Assembly (NCBI GenBank): GCA_037039925.1
Contig: JAXRKP010002118.1
Span: 1 to 64,000, forward strand
Origin: Doris montereyensis
Taxonomy: Eukaryota; Mollusca; Gastropoda; Nudibranchia; Dorididae
DNA length: 64,000 bases
Direction of reading: 5' to 3'
Shown piece after piece: positions 49,868 to 61,300 of this stretch. The position numbers and the translations under genes were made by a program. The notes beneath the pieces were generated by a model. The model searched no databases. It was not told the DNA's origin and was given only the letters and a program-made list of their open reading frames with translations. Positions within the stretch are counted from its first letter, which is position 1, and every line of letters begins with the position of its first letter.

Positions 49868-50077
49868 TTAATATTCTTGTTTATTCGGGATTTCTAAAAA
49901 TAAATTTTGATAACATTGTTTATATTTTTCTTTATTATTTTGATAATGAATTTTTTGTACAATTTTATTACATTCCTTACATGCAGATTTTACGCCCATC
50001 GGTTTGTCATTAGCTTTATAATATTCTTTTAGTAATTTACACTTACAACACTTTGAACAAATTTTTCTTTGATCCAT
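49868..50077 (-). other. N-terminal zinc-ribbon segment of the PolB reading frame
   Basis: A separate short frame of 69 codons in this copy, with the pattern KxCxxCxxCKLLKEYYKA...CKEC...YQNNKEKY, as in zinc ribbons linked to HNH-type proteins. In the Polinton fragment at 54035-54786 the corresponding frame runs on without a break into the MRPHESKVNK region. The segment is therefore probably the true N-terminus of the polymerase, and the split here comes from a deletion of about 25 bp near 49860-49885. It could instead be a small independent gene. Confidence 0.65.
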
Positions 50078-50078
50078 T

Positions 50079-50390
50079 TATTTAAGATAGATAAATAGAA
50101 ACTATTTTTTATTTTATTCTTCTATAATCCTTACCCAATCTTTGTTATCTTATAGTCCATATTGTCTTCTGATTGCTTGAACGATCTGACTAAGAAAATC
50201 ACTCAACCGTGAATGAAAGCGCTCTTTGTTTGGTGGCTTACACTATCTGGGTTGTACGAAGAAGTTATTATGCGGTTTAATTAACTTTTATCTGTGCTAA
50301 GCAAAATCAACATTTTTTTATGGGTGATTTTTTTTTCTTTTTTTTAATTTTTTTATGGGGGGCAGGAGCGCCCCATATTACCTTATTACT
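50079..50390 (-). repeat. Polinton right terminal inverted repeat
   Basis: About 312 bp, the reverse complement of 36481-36777 with scattered substitutions and short indels. It runs from the polymerase start codon to the terminal ...CCTTATTACT. A variable A/T-run lies between the terminal hairpin and the conserved ATCACCCAT segment. It supplies the polymerase promoter and leader. Confidence 0.94.
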
Positions 50391-50396
50391 GTTACT
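50391..50396 (+). repeat. Right target-site duplication (GTTACT)
   Basis: Matches 36475-36480. The satellite unit continues as CCTCGGCTCGCAGATGACG directly after it. Confidence 0.93.
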
Positions 50397-53300
50397 CCTC
50401 GGCTCGCAGATGACGATAAAAGAAAAAAGATTAAGAATATTGTTTTTCATCTTACAGTTAATTTCATGCTTATATCATGACCATTAATTAAAATAGTTAA
50501 AATTGTTTTTTGACTACATGATTTCTCCTATGTTTAAAATTTCCACTTACTAAACAGATCTAGAGCTCTGATATTTCTAGAACAGTTAGTCCTCAGCTCA
50601 CAGATGACAATGAAAGAAAAAGATTGAGAACATTGTTTTCATCTTACAGTTAATCTCAAGCTTATATCATGACCATTAATTAAAATAGTTAAAATTGTTG
50701 TTTTTTTGGCTACATCATTTCTCCTATGTTTGAAATTTTCCACTTACTTAACAGGTCTAGAATTCTGATATTTCTAGGACAGTTAGTACTCGGCTCACAG
50801 ATGACGATAAAAAAGAGGTTTAGAATATTGTTTTCATCTTACAGTTAATCTCAAGCTCATATTATGACCATTAATAGTCAAAATTGTTGTTTTTTGGACA
50901 CATCATTTCTCCTATGTTCAAAATTTCCCACTTACTAAAAAGGTCTAGAGCTCTGAGTTTTCTAGGACAGTCAGTCCTCAGCTCGCAAATGATGATTAAA
51001 AAAAGATTGCGAACATTCTTTTTCATCTTACAGTTATCTCAAGCTTATATCATGACCATTAATTAAAATAGTTAAAATTGTTGTTTTTTGACTACATCAT
51101 TTTTCCTAATGTTTAAAATTTCCCACTTACTAAAAAGGTCTAGAACTCTAATTTTCTTAGGATAGTTAGTCTTTAACTCGCAGATGATTATAAAGAAAAG
51201 ATTGAGAAATTGTTTTGCATCTTACAGTTAAATTTTATAGCTTAGTTAGTCGTCAGCCTCTGAAAATAATAAATCAAAAAACGATTTAGAATTTTAATTT
51301 TTCATCTTACAGTTAATCTCAACGTCATACCATGACTAATAATTAAAAATCGTTGAATTTGTTGCTTTTTGACTACATCATTTCTCCTACATTGAAAATT
51401 TCCCACTTACTAAAAAGGTCTAGAGTTATGATGTTTCTAAGACAGTTAGTCCTCAGTCAGAGATGATGATAAAAAGAAGAAGATTTAGAATATTGTTTTT
51501 CATCTCTCAGTTAATCTCAAGCTTCATATCCTGACTATTAATTAAAAATGGTTGAATTTGTTGCTTTTTGGCTACATCATTTCTCGTATGTTTAAAATTT
51601 CCACTTACTAAAACGGGTTCAGAGCTATCACTTACGACAAAGGTTCTCAGCTCCTATAGATTTGTTAAAAGTAAAAAGATTTATAGTATTGTTTTTTATC
51701 TTACAGTTAATCTCAAGTACTATCTCATGACCACATTAAAATGGTTGAATTTGTTGCTTAAGCACACTGATTTCTCCACATTTAAAATTTCCCACTTACC
51801 AAAAAGGTCTAGACTCATGATTTTTCTAGACAAAGGCTTTCAGGTCACAGATGACGATAAAGAAGAAGATTTAGAATCATTGTTTTTTCATCTGACTGTT
51901 AATTCAATACTCATATGATGACGATTAATTAAATGGTTGAATTTGTTGCTTGTATTACATCACTTCTTATGTTTAAAATTTAATTACTAAAAACGGTCTA
52001 GAGCTCACTTTTCTACGACAGTTAAGTTCTCAACTCATAGATGAAGCAGAAAAGATTTAGAGTATTGTTTTTATCTTACAGTTAATCTCAAATTCATCTA
52101 ATGACTTCATTACTTAAAATGGTTCGAATTTGTTGTTTTTTAAGCTAACGGTTTTCTCCTATATTTAAAATTTCCCACTTACTAAAAGGTCTAGAGTTAT
52201 GATTTTTCTAGGACATGTAGTCTTAGATCACAGTAATGACGATAAAAGAAGAAGATTTGGAATATTGTTTTTTATCTTACATTTAATCTCAAGCGTCAAA
52301 TCATGACGATTAATTAATTTATTGAATTTGTTGCTTTTTGGCTACATCATTTCTCGTAGATTTTAAATTTCCCACTTACTAAAAAGGTTGAAAGCTTCAC
52401 TTTTCTACGACAGTTAGTCCTCAACTTTATAGATTATCGTTAAAAAAGATTTAGAATATTAATTTTCATCTTTCAGTTAATCTCAACGTCATATCGTGAC
52501 TAAGGATTGAAAAGGTTGAATTTGTTGCTTTGGCTACATCATTTCTCCTACATTTAAAATTTCCACTATTAAAAAAGGTCTAGACCTATGCTTTTTTCTA
52601 AGACAGTTAGTTCTGTGTCTATATGATGATAAAGTAGAAGATTTAGAATAATTGTTTTTCATCTGACTGTTAATCTAAAGCCCATCATGACGGTTAACTA
52701 AAATGGTTGAATTTGTTGCTTTTTGTTTACATCATTTTCCTATGTTTAACATTTCCCACGGACCAAAACGGTCTAGAGCTCTCAATTTTCTACAACAGTT
52801 AGTCTTTAACTCATAGATGAAGTTAAAAAAAATATTTAGAATGTTGATTTTATCTGACAATTAATCTCAACGTCATATCATGACTAATAATTTAAAATCG
52901 TTCAATTTGTTGCTTTTTGACTACATTATTTCTCCTACATTTTAAATTTCCTAACTGACTAAAAAGGTCTAGAGTTCTGATTTTTATAGGATAGTTAGTC
53001 CTCAGCTCACGAAAAATGATAAACGAAAAGATTTAGAATGTTGATTTTCATCTTTCAGTTAATCTCAACGTCATATCATGACTAATAATTGAAAAGGTTG
53101 AATTTGTTGCTTTTTGGCTACATCATTTGTCCTACATTTAAATTTCCCACTTACTAAAAAGGTCTAGAGTTCTGATTTTTATAGGATAGTTAGTCCTCAG
53201 CTCACAGAAAATAATAAACGAAAAAAGATTTAGAATGTTGATTTATCATTTTACAGTTAATCTCAACGTCATACCATGACTAATAATTAAAATCGTTGAA

Positions 53301-54034
53301 TTTGTTACTTTTTGGCTACATCATTTCTCCTACATTTTAAATTTCCCACTTACTAAAAAAGGTCTAGAGTTCTGATTTTTCTAGGATAGTTAGTCCTCAG
53401 CTCACAGATGATGATAAAGAAAAAGATTTAGAATGTTGATTTTCATCTTCAGTTAATCTCAACGTCATATCATGACTAAGGATTGAAAATGGTTGAATTT
53501 GTTGCTTTTTGGCTACATCATTTCTCCTACATTTTAAATTTTCACTACTAAAAAGGTCTTGAGTTCTGATTTGTCTAGGATAGTTAGTCCTCAACCACAG
53601 ATGATGATAAAAAAAAAGATTTAGAATGTTGATTTTTTATCTTACAGTTAATCTCAACGTCATATCATTAGACTAAGGATTGAAAGGTTGAATTTGTTGC
53701 TTTTCGGCTAATTACTTTCCTACATTTAAAAATTCCCACTTACTAAAAAAGGTCTAGACCTATGATTTTTCTAGACATGTGTAGTCTTCAGGTCACAGAT
53801 AATGATAAACCAAAAAGATTTAGAATGTTGATTTTTATCTTACAGTTAATCTCAACGTCATATCATGAGTAATAATTAAAATGGTTGAATTTGTTGCTTT
53901 TTGGCTACATCATTTCTCCTACATTTTAAATTTCCCACTGAATAAAAAGGTCTAGAGTTCTGATTTTTTTAGGACAGTTAATCCTCAGCTCACAGATGAT
54001 GATAAACAAAAAAGATTTAGAATGTTGATTTTCA

Positions 54035-54467
54035 TATATATTCTTTTTATCACTAGATTAAATTTAACATTGGGAAATGATAACACAAGGCTTTCAACTG
54101 TTGGTTTAACTTTCTCAAAATAATTATCTATATTAGCACCACTTTCTCTGATGACTTCTTTGATGTAGGTCTTATTAACTTTGGATTCGTGGGGTCTCAT
54201 TTTTATAGGAACAATTTTAATTAAGTAAATATTGCTTATATTTTTTTTTCCTAAGTAATATTCTTGTTGGTATTCGGGATTTCTAAAAATAAATTCTTGA
54301 TAACATTGTTTATATTTTTCTTTATTATTTTGATAATGAATTTTTTGTACAATTTTATTACATTCCTTACATGCAGATTTTACGCCCATCGGTTTGTCAT
54401 TAGCTTTATAATATTCTTTTAGTAATTTACACTTACAACACTTTGAACAAATTTTTCTTTGATCCAT
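54035..54467 (-). pseudogene. 5' fragment of a Polinton PolB gene
   Basis: An uninterrupted frame from the ATG at 54467 through the zinc ribbon (CSKCCKC...CKEC), a linker with QQEYYLGKKNISNIYL, and MRPHESKVNKTYIKEVIRES to the break at 54035, where it reads on into satellite. About 144 codons are polymerase-derived. It shows the N-terminal organisation more clearly than the frameshifted full copy. It lacks all catalytic domains. Confidence 0.85.
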
Positions 54468-54786
54468 TTATTTAAGATAGATAAATAGAAACTATTTTTT
54501 ATTTTATTCTTCTATAATCCTTACCCAATCTTTGTTATCTTATAGTCCATATTGTCTTCTGATTGCTTGAACGATCTGACTAAGAAAATTACTCAACCGT
54601 GAATGAAAGCGCTCTTTGTTTGGTGGCTTACACTATCTGGGTTGTACGAAGAAGTTATTATGCGGTTTAATTAACTTTTATCTGTGCTAAGCAAAATCAA
54701 CATTTTTTTTTCATGGGTGATTTTTTTTTCTTTTTTTTTTTTCTTTTTTTATGGGGAGCAGGAGCGCCCCATATTACCTTATTACT
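54035..54786. mobile_element. Truncated Polinton right end
   Basis: About 752 bp, nearly identical to 49672-50390 of the full element, in the same orientation, ending at ...CCTTATTACT and followed by GTTACTCCTCGGCT exactly as at 50391. It includes the right terminal repeat (54475-54786) and the first part of the polymerase gene on the minus strand (start at 54467). The left edge breaks abruptly into satellite at a different satellite phase. It contains about 25 bp near 54236-54262 that the full copy lacks, so it is not a simple copy of the full element as it now stands. Confidence 0.93.
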
Positions 54787-57700
54787 GTTACTCCTCGGCT
54801 ATAGATGAAGCGCAAAAGCGGATTAGAATGTTGTTTTTCAATCTTACAGTTAATTCAAGTTCATACAAGAACATTACTTAAAATGGTCGAATTTGTTACT
54901 TTTTTTAGCTACATCATTTCTCCTATTTAAAATTTCTAACTTACTAAAAAGGTCTAGAGCCAGATTTTTTCTAGGACATGTAGTCTTCTAGTCACAGATA
55001 TTGGTAAAAAGAAGATTTAGAATATTGTTTTTAATCTGACTTGTTAATCTTAAGCTCATATGATGACCATTAATTAAAATGGTTGAATTTGTTGCTTTTT
55101 TGTTACACATTTTTCCTATATTTAACATTTCCACTGAATAAAAGGTCTAGTTTCGTATTTTAGGAAAGTTAGTCGTCAGATCACAGATGAAGATACAGGA
55201 AAAGATTTAGAATATTGTTTTTCATCTTACTTTTAATCTCAAGTTCATATCATGACCATTACTTAAAATGGTTGAATTTGTTGCTTTTTGGCTACATCAC
55301 TTCTCTATATTTAAAATGTCCCGCTTACTAAAAAGGTCTAAAGCTTTCAATTTTTTAGGACATGTAGTTCTTAACTCACATATGACGTTAAAGAAAAAGA
55401 TTTAGAGTATTGTTTTTTCATCTTACAGTTAATCTCAAACTTCATATCATGACCATTAATTAAAATGGTTGAAATTGTTGCTTTTTGGGAACATCATTTC
55501 TCCCTATGTTTAAAAATTTGCCACTTACTAAACGGTCTAGAGCTCTCAATTTTCTAGGACAGTTAGTCTTCAACTCATAGATGATAAGACTTAGAATTGT
55601 CTTTATCTTACAGTTAATCTCAAGTTCATCTCATGACCATTACTTAAAATTGTTTAGAATATTTCTACATTGAAAATAATTTCATCTGACAGTTAATCTC
55701 AAGTTCATATCATGACCATTAATTAAAATGGTTAAATTTGTTGTTTTTGGCTACATCATTTCTCCAATTTTTATAATTTGCCACTTACTAAAAAGGTCTA
55801 GAGCTCTGATTTTTCTACGACAGTTAGTTCTCAACTCACATATGAAGTTAAAGAAAAACATTGAGAATATTGTTTTTATCTTACAGTTAATGTCAAGTTC
55901 ATATCATGACCATTAATTAAAATGGTTGAATTTGTTGCTTTTTGCTACATCATTTCTCCTATATTTAAAATTTCCCACTTACTAAAAAGGTCTAGAGTAA
56001 TGATTTTCCTAGGACAGTTAGTCTTCAGCTCACAGATGACGATAAATGAAGAAGATTTAGAACATTGTTTTCATCTTACTTTTTTAATCTGAAGTTCATA
56101 TCATGATCTTTAATCAAAATGGTTAAATTTGTTGTCTTTTGGCTACATCATTTTCTCCTATGTTTAAAATTTCCCGCTTACTAAAAACGGTCTAGAGCTC
56201 TCAATTTTCTACGACAGTTAGTTCTCAACTCAGAGATGAAGTTAAAGAAAAGATTTAGAGTATTATTTTCATCTTACAGTTAATCTCAAGTTCATATCAT
56301 GACCATTACTTAAAATGGTTGAATTTTTGCTTTTTGGCTACATCATTTCTCCTACATTAAAAATTTCCCACTTACTAAAACGGTCTAGAGCTCTCAATTT
56401 TCTAGGACAGTTAGTTCTCAACTCACAGATGAAGATAAAAAAAAAAGATTTAGAATATTATTTTTTCATCTTACAGTTAATCTCAAGCTCATATCATGAC
56501 GATTAATTAAAATGGTTGAATTTGTTGTTTTTTGTCTATCATCATTTCTCGTATGTTTAAAATTTCCACTTACTAAAACGGTCTAGAGTTAAGATTTTAT
56601 TGGGACAGTTAGTTCTTCAGCTCACAGATGAAGATAAATTAAAAAGATTTAGAATATTGTTTTTCATCTTACTTTTAATCTCAACGTTCATATCATGACC
56701 ATTAATTAAAATGGTTGAATTTGTTGCTTTTTGGCTACATCATTTCTCCTACATTTAAAATTTCCCACTTACTAAAAGGTCTAGAGCTCTGATTTTCTAG
56801 GACAGTTAGTTCTCAGCTCACAGATGATGATAAACAGAAAAAGATTTAGAATGTTGTTTTTCATCTGATCAGTTAATCTCAACGTCATATGATGACCATT
56901 AATTAAAATGGTTGAATTTGTAGCTTTTGGCTACATCATTTCTCCTATATTCAAAATTTCCCACTTACTAAAACAGTCTAGGTTCAATTTTTGAAGATAG
57001 TTAGTTCTCAACTCACAGATGAAGATAAACAAAAAGATTTAGAATGTTGAATTTCATCTTACAGTTAATCTCAAGTTCATATCATGACTAATAATTAAAA
57101 TCGTTGAATTTGTTGTTTTTTGCTACATCATTTCTCCTACATTTTAAATTTTCCACTTACTAAAAAGGTCTAGAGTTCTGATTTTTCTAGGATAGTTAGT
57201 CCTCAGCTCACAGATGATGATAAACAAAAAAGATTTAGAATGTTGATTTTCATCTTACAGTTAATCTCAACGTCATATCATGACTATTAATTGAAAAGGT
57301 TGAATTTGTTGTTTTTTGGCTACATCATTTCTCCTACATTTTAAATTTCCTACTTACAAAAAGGTCTAGAGTTCTGATTTTTATAGGATAGTTAGTCCTC
57401 AGCTCACAGATGATGATAAACGAAAAAGATTTAGAATGTTGATTTTCATCTTACAGTTAATCTCAACGTCATATCATGAATAAGGATTGAAAAGGTTGAA
57501 TTTGTTGCTTTTTGGCTACATCATTTCTCCTACATTTTAAATTTCCCACTTACTAAAAAGGTCTAGAGTTCTTATTTTTCTAGGATAGTTAGTCCTCAGC
57601 TCACAGATGATGATAAAGCAAAAAGATTTAGAATGTTGATTTTCATCTTACAGTTAATCTCAACGTCATGTCATGACTAAGGATTAAAAGGTTGAATTTG

Positions 57701-58439
57701 TTGCTTTTTGGCTACATCATTTCTCCTACATTTTAAATTTCCCACTTACTAAAAAGGTCTAGAGTTCTGATTTTTCTAGGATAGTTAGTCCTCAGCTCAC
57801 AGAAAATGATAAACCAAAAAGATTTAGAATGTTGATTTTCATCTTACAGTTAATCTCAACGTCATATCATGACTAATAATTAAAATGGTTGAATTTGTTG
57901 CTTTTTTGACTTCATCATTTCTCCTAGATTTTAAATTTCCCACTTACTAAAAGGTCTAGAGTTCTCATTGTTTTAGGACAGTTAGTCCTCAGCTCACAGA
58001 TGATGATAAACTAAAAAAGATTTAGAATGTTGTTTTCATCTTACAGTTAATCTCAACGTCATATCATGACTAATAATAATTAAATTCGTTGAATTTGTTG
58101 CTTTTTGTCTACATCATTTTCCTACATTTGAAAAATTCCCGCTTACTAAAAAGGTCTAGAGTTCTGATTTTTCTAGGACAGTTAGTCCTTGCTTACAGAT
58201 GATGACAAACAAAAAAGATTTAGAATGTTGATTTTCATCTTACAGTTAATCTCAATGTTCATATCATGTCCATTACTTAAAAGGTTGAATCTAGTTGAAA
58301 ATAATCATTTCTCCTAAATCTTTTTCGTTTAAAAGGTCGTTTTTTTCTAGGACAGCTATTGGACTGTCAGATATCCTATAAAAAGATTTAGAACTCTAGT
58401 TTTTTTTTAGTAATCTGGATATTTAAAATGTATTAAATG

Positions 58440-59092
58440 ATAATTTGGCTTTTGAAAATTATTTCAAATTCAACCTTTTCAATGACTTCTTTAGAGGTCT
58501 TATTACTTTGGATTGTTAGTTCTCATTTTTATAGGATGAATTTTAACCCTCTAAAGATTTTTTTATTGTTTTCATCTTACAGTAAGCTGAGTTGGTATTC
58601 TATCCTAAACTTAAATTTTGAATTTGACCTTTTTTTCTTTATTATTTTGATAATGAATTTAAAATGTACAATTTTATTACGGTCTAAAGCTATGCAATTT
58701 TACGAAAGTCGGTTTCAACTCATTAGATTTATAATAGGATTTTAGTAATTTACACTTACAGTTAATTTGAACAAGTTTTTCTTGATCCATTTATTTAAGA
58801 TAGATAAATTTGAAACTTTTGGCTACATCATTTTATTCTTCTATAATCCTTACCCTATCTTTGTTATCTTATAGTCTCAATTTTCTACGACAGTTGAACG
58901 TTCTGAACTAAGAAAATTATGAAGTTAATGAAAGCGATTTTGTTTATGGGTTTTTCATCTGGGTTGTACGAAGAAGTTATTATGCGGTTTAATTAACCAT
59001 TATCTTAAAAAGCAAAAATCAAGTTGTTTTTGGCTACATCATTTTTTCCTTTTTAAAATTTCCCGCTTTTTAATGGGGAGCAGGAGCTCTCA
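58440..59092. mobile_element. Scrambled Polinton right end mixed with satellite words
   Basis: Segments in the same order as 49780-50375 are recognisable: TGACTTCTTT, CTCATTTTTATAGGA, TTATTTTGATAATGAATTT, TTTAGTAATTTACACTTACA, CTTGATCCATTTATTTAAGA, GGTTGTACGAAGAAGTTATT and GGGGAGCAGGAG. Between them, stretches are replaced by satellite phrases such as GGTCTAAAGCTATG, TTTTGGCTACATCATTTT and CTCAATTTTCTACGACAGTT. Downstream, the satellite matches the unusual flank found after 50391 (TTAATTTCATGCTTATATCA). The open frame at 58437-58745 is a by-product and not a gene. Confidence 0.8.
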
Positions 59093-60419
59093 ATTTTCTA
59101 TTACAGTTAGTTCTCAACTCACAGATGACGATAAAAGAAAAGGATTTAAGAATATTTTTTTCATCTTACAGTTAATTTCATGCTTATATCATGACCATTA
59201 ATTAAAATAGTTAAAATTGTTGTTTTTTGGCTACATCATTTCTCCTATGTTTAAAATTTCCCGCTTACTAAAACGGTCTAGAGCTGTAAATTTTTAGGAC
59301 AGTTAGTTGGCAGCACAGAGGACAATAAAATAAAAAGATTGAGCACATTGTTTTTTCATCTTACAGTTAATCTCACGCTTATATCATGACCATTAATTAA
59401 AATAGTTAAAATTTGTTGCTATTTGGCTACATGATTTCTCCTACATTTTAAAATTTCCCACTTACTAAAAGGTCTAGAGCTGCTCAATTTTCTAGGACAG
59501 TTAGGTCTGAACTCACAGATAATGTTAAACAAAAAAGATTTAGAGTATTGTTTTTCATCTTACAGTTAATCTCAAGTTCATATCATGACCATAATTAAAA
59601 TAGGTAAATTTGTTGTTTTTTGGCTACATCATTTCTCCTATGTTTAAAATTTCCCACTTACTAAAAGGTCTAGAGTTCTCAATTTTCTACATCAGTTAGT
59701 TCTCAACTCACATATGAAATTAAAACAAAAGGATTTAGAATATTTATTTTCATTTTTCAGTTAATCTCAAAGTCATATCATGACTATTACTTAAAAGTTT
59801 AAATTTGTTGCTTTTTGGCTACATTATTTCTCCTACATTTAAAATTTCCACTTACTAAAAGATCTAGAGTTCTCAATTTTCTTAGGATAGTTAGTATGTA
59901 AGTTGCCAAGCTTACAGATGAGCCGTTTTTGTGGGGATAAACGAAAAAGATTTAAAATGTTGATTTTCATCTTTCAGTTAATCTCAACGTCATGTCATGA
60001 CTAATAATTAAATCGTTGAATTTGTAGCTTTTTGGCTACATGATTTCTCCTACATTTTAAAATTTCCCACTTACTAAAAAGGTCTAGAGTTTCTTTGTTT
60101 TAGGATAGTTAGTCCTTAGTTCATAGATGATGATAAACCAAAAGATTTAGAGGGTTGATTTCATCTTACAGTTAATTTCAACGTCATATCATGTCTAAGG
60201 ATTGAAAAGGTTGAATTTGTTGCTTTTTGGCTAAATCATTTCTCCTATATTTTAAATTTCAGATTACTAAAAAGGTCTAGAGTTCTGATTTTTATAGGAT
60301 AGTTAGTCCTCAGCTCAGAAGAAAATGATAAACGAAATGATTTAGAATGTTGATTTTCATCTTAGTTAATATCAACGTCATAATCATGACTAATAGTTAA
60401 ATTGGTTGAATTTGTTGCT

Positions 60420-61300
60420 GTTTGCTACATCATTTCTCTGTACAGATGAAATTTCCCACTGACTAAAAAGGTCTAGATTTCTGATTTTTCATCATATGAA
60501 CCTGGACTGAAAGTATCCTAGAAAAATCAGAACTCTAGACCTTTTTTGACCTGGGAAATTTAAAACCTTTTTAGTAAGGAAAAATGATGTAGCCAAATAG
60601 AAGCAACAAAATTCAACGAATTTAATTATTAGTCAGGAGTGAATATTTTTCTTTTGAGAGTTAGTCCTCCAGCTATGATGAAACGATAAACATTCTAAAT
60701 CGATTGATTGTCATCTTACAGTTAATCTCAATCAACCATGACTAATAATTAAAATTGTTAAATTTGATTGCTGTCCTAAATCAATCTATATTTTAAATTT
60801 CCCACTTACTAAAAGGTCTAGAGTTCTGATTTTTTTAGGAAAGTTAGTCCTCAGGAGACAGATGATGATAAACAAGAAAATTTAGAATTTTGATTTTCAT
60901 CTTGATCAGTTAATCTCAACGTCAAATCATGACTAATAATTAAAATCTTCAATTTATTGTTATTTGTGGCTACATCATTTCTATAAAAACATTTTAGAAT
61001 TTCCCACTTACTAAAAATGGTCTACAAGTTCTGATTTACAAGGATGTAGTCATGATCAGCTGACAGATGATGATAAACAAAAAAGATTTAGAATATTGAT
61101 TTTCATCTTTCAGTTAATCTCAACGTCATATCATGACTAAGGATTGAAAAGGTTGAATTTGTTGAAAACATCATTTCTCCTACATTTTAAATTTCACTTA
61201 CTAAAAAGGTGGGTTCCGTTTTTTAAGTGCTAACTCAGAAATGATGTAAACAAAAAGATTTAGCAAATTCAATTTTTTCAATTAATCTCATGATATGTCG
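60420..61300. repeat. Disordered junction where the satellite switches strand
   Basis: Forward units stop at about 60510. A reverse-complement stretch follows (about 60511-60640), then forward, partly scrambled units (about 60650-61265), then reverse orientation for good from about 61290. Within the junction, satellite words from both strands are fused in short pieces. Confidence 0.8.

Larger units (their letters stand above)
45575..50077 (-). pseudogene. Protein-primed family B DNA polymerase (Polinton PolB), frameshifted
   Basis: Replicates the element. Reading leftwards: a zinc ribbon with CSKCCKC and CKEC (about 49960-50065); an N-terminal region with NLCFAYSVIAG (about 49360) and the YPVSINSIKIFERQ segment (about 49150); a C2H2-like YHCRNC...H region; Exo I DFE at about 48682-48690; an embedded CYLC...HNH...CRSCN zinc module at about 47860-48020; Exo II GSGYDFHFL at about 47798; Exo III YxxxD at about 47177-47189; motif A VDANNLYG at about 46886; motif B NNSFYGKTMEN at about 46345-46375; and motif C YSDTDA at 46049-46066. 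All catalytic acidic residues are present. Breaks occur near 49850, 49330, 49020-49190, 48250-48420, 47950-48050, 47290, 46720 and 46430-46510. The potential length of about 1500 codons is at the long end of the family. The start lies at the inner edge of the right terminal repeat. Confidence 0.95.
36481..50390. mobile_element. Polinton/Maverick element, 13.9 kb, both ends present
   Basis: A self-synthesising virus-like DNA transposon. Evidence: AG...CT termini, terminal inverted repeats of about 300 bp, a 6-bp target duplication, and genes for packaging ATPase, major capsid protein, DNA polymerase B and a retroviral-type integrase remnant. Rightward genes fill 36.8-41.7 and 43.0-45.6 kb; leftward genes fill 41.7-42.8 and 45.6-50.1 kb. 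Only the second gene (37549-38328) and the OB-fold-like gene (45261-45557) are uninterrupted. The others carry frameshifts, the integrase is 5'-truncated, and no adenain-like protease is detectable. It is therefore a defective copy as written. Confidence 0.96.
50391..60500 (+). repeat. 197-bp satellite, forward-oriented block
   Basis: About 45 satellite copies with landmarks TTGGCTACATCATTTCTCC, TTTCCCACTTACTAAAAAGG, TCTAGAG, CAGTTAGTCCTCAGCTCACA and TTACAGTTAATCTCAA. Units at 50.4-53 kb and 54.8-57 kb are diverged, with indels. Units at 53-54 and 57-58.2 kb are closer to the homogeneous form found at the right edge. Short open frames here (for example 50884-51066, 51568-51918, 55728-55916) are chance frames in satellite. 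Two Polinton-derived segments interrupt the block. Confidence 0.93.

Noticed and set aside
50884..56506. Short ORFs in the 197-bp satellite, for example 50884-51066, 51568-51918 and 56315-56506
   Set aside because: The same satellite segment is open in some units and closed in others, so these are chance frames.
58437..58745. 102-codon plus-strand ORF
   Set aside because: It lies in the scrambled Polinton/satellite mosaic, on the strand opposite the polymerase gene, and shows no motif.
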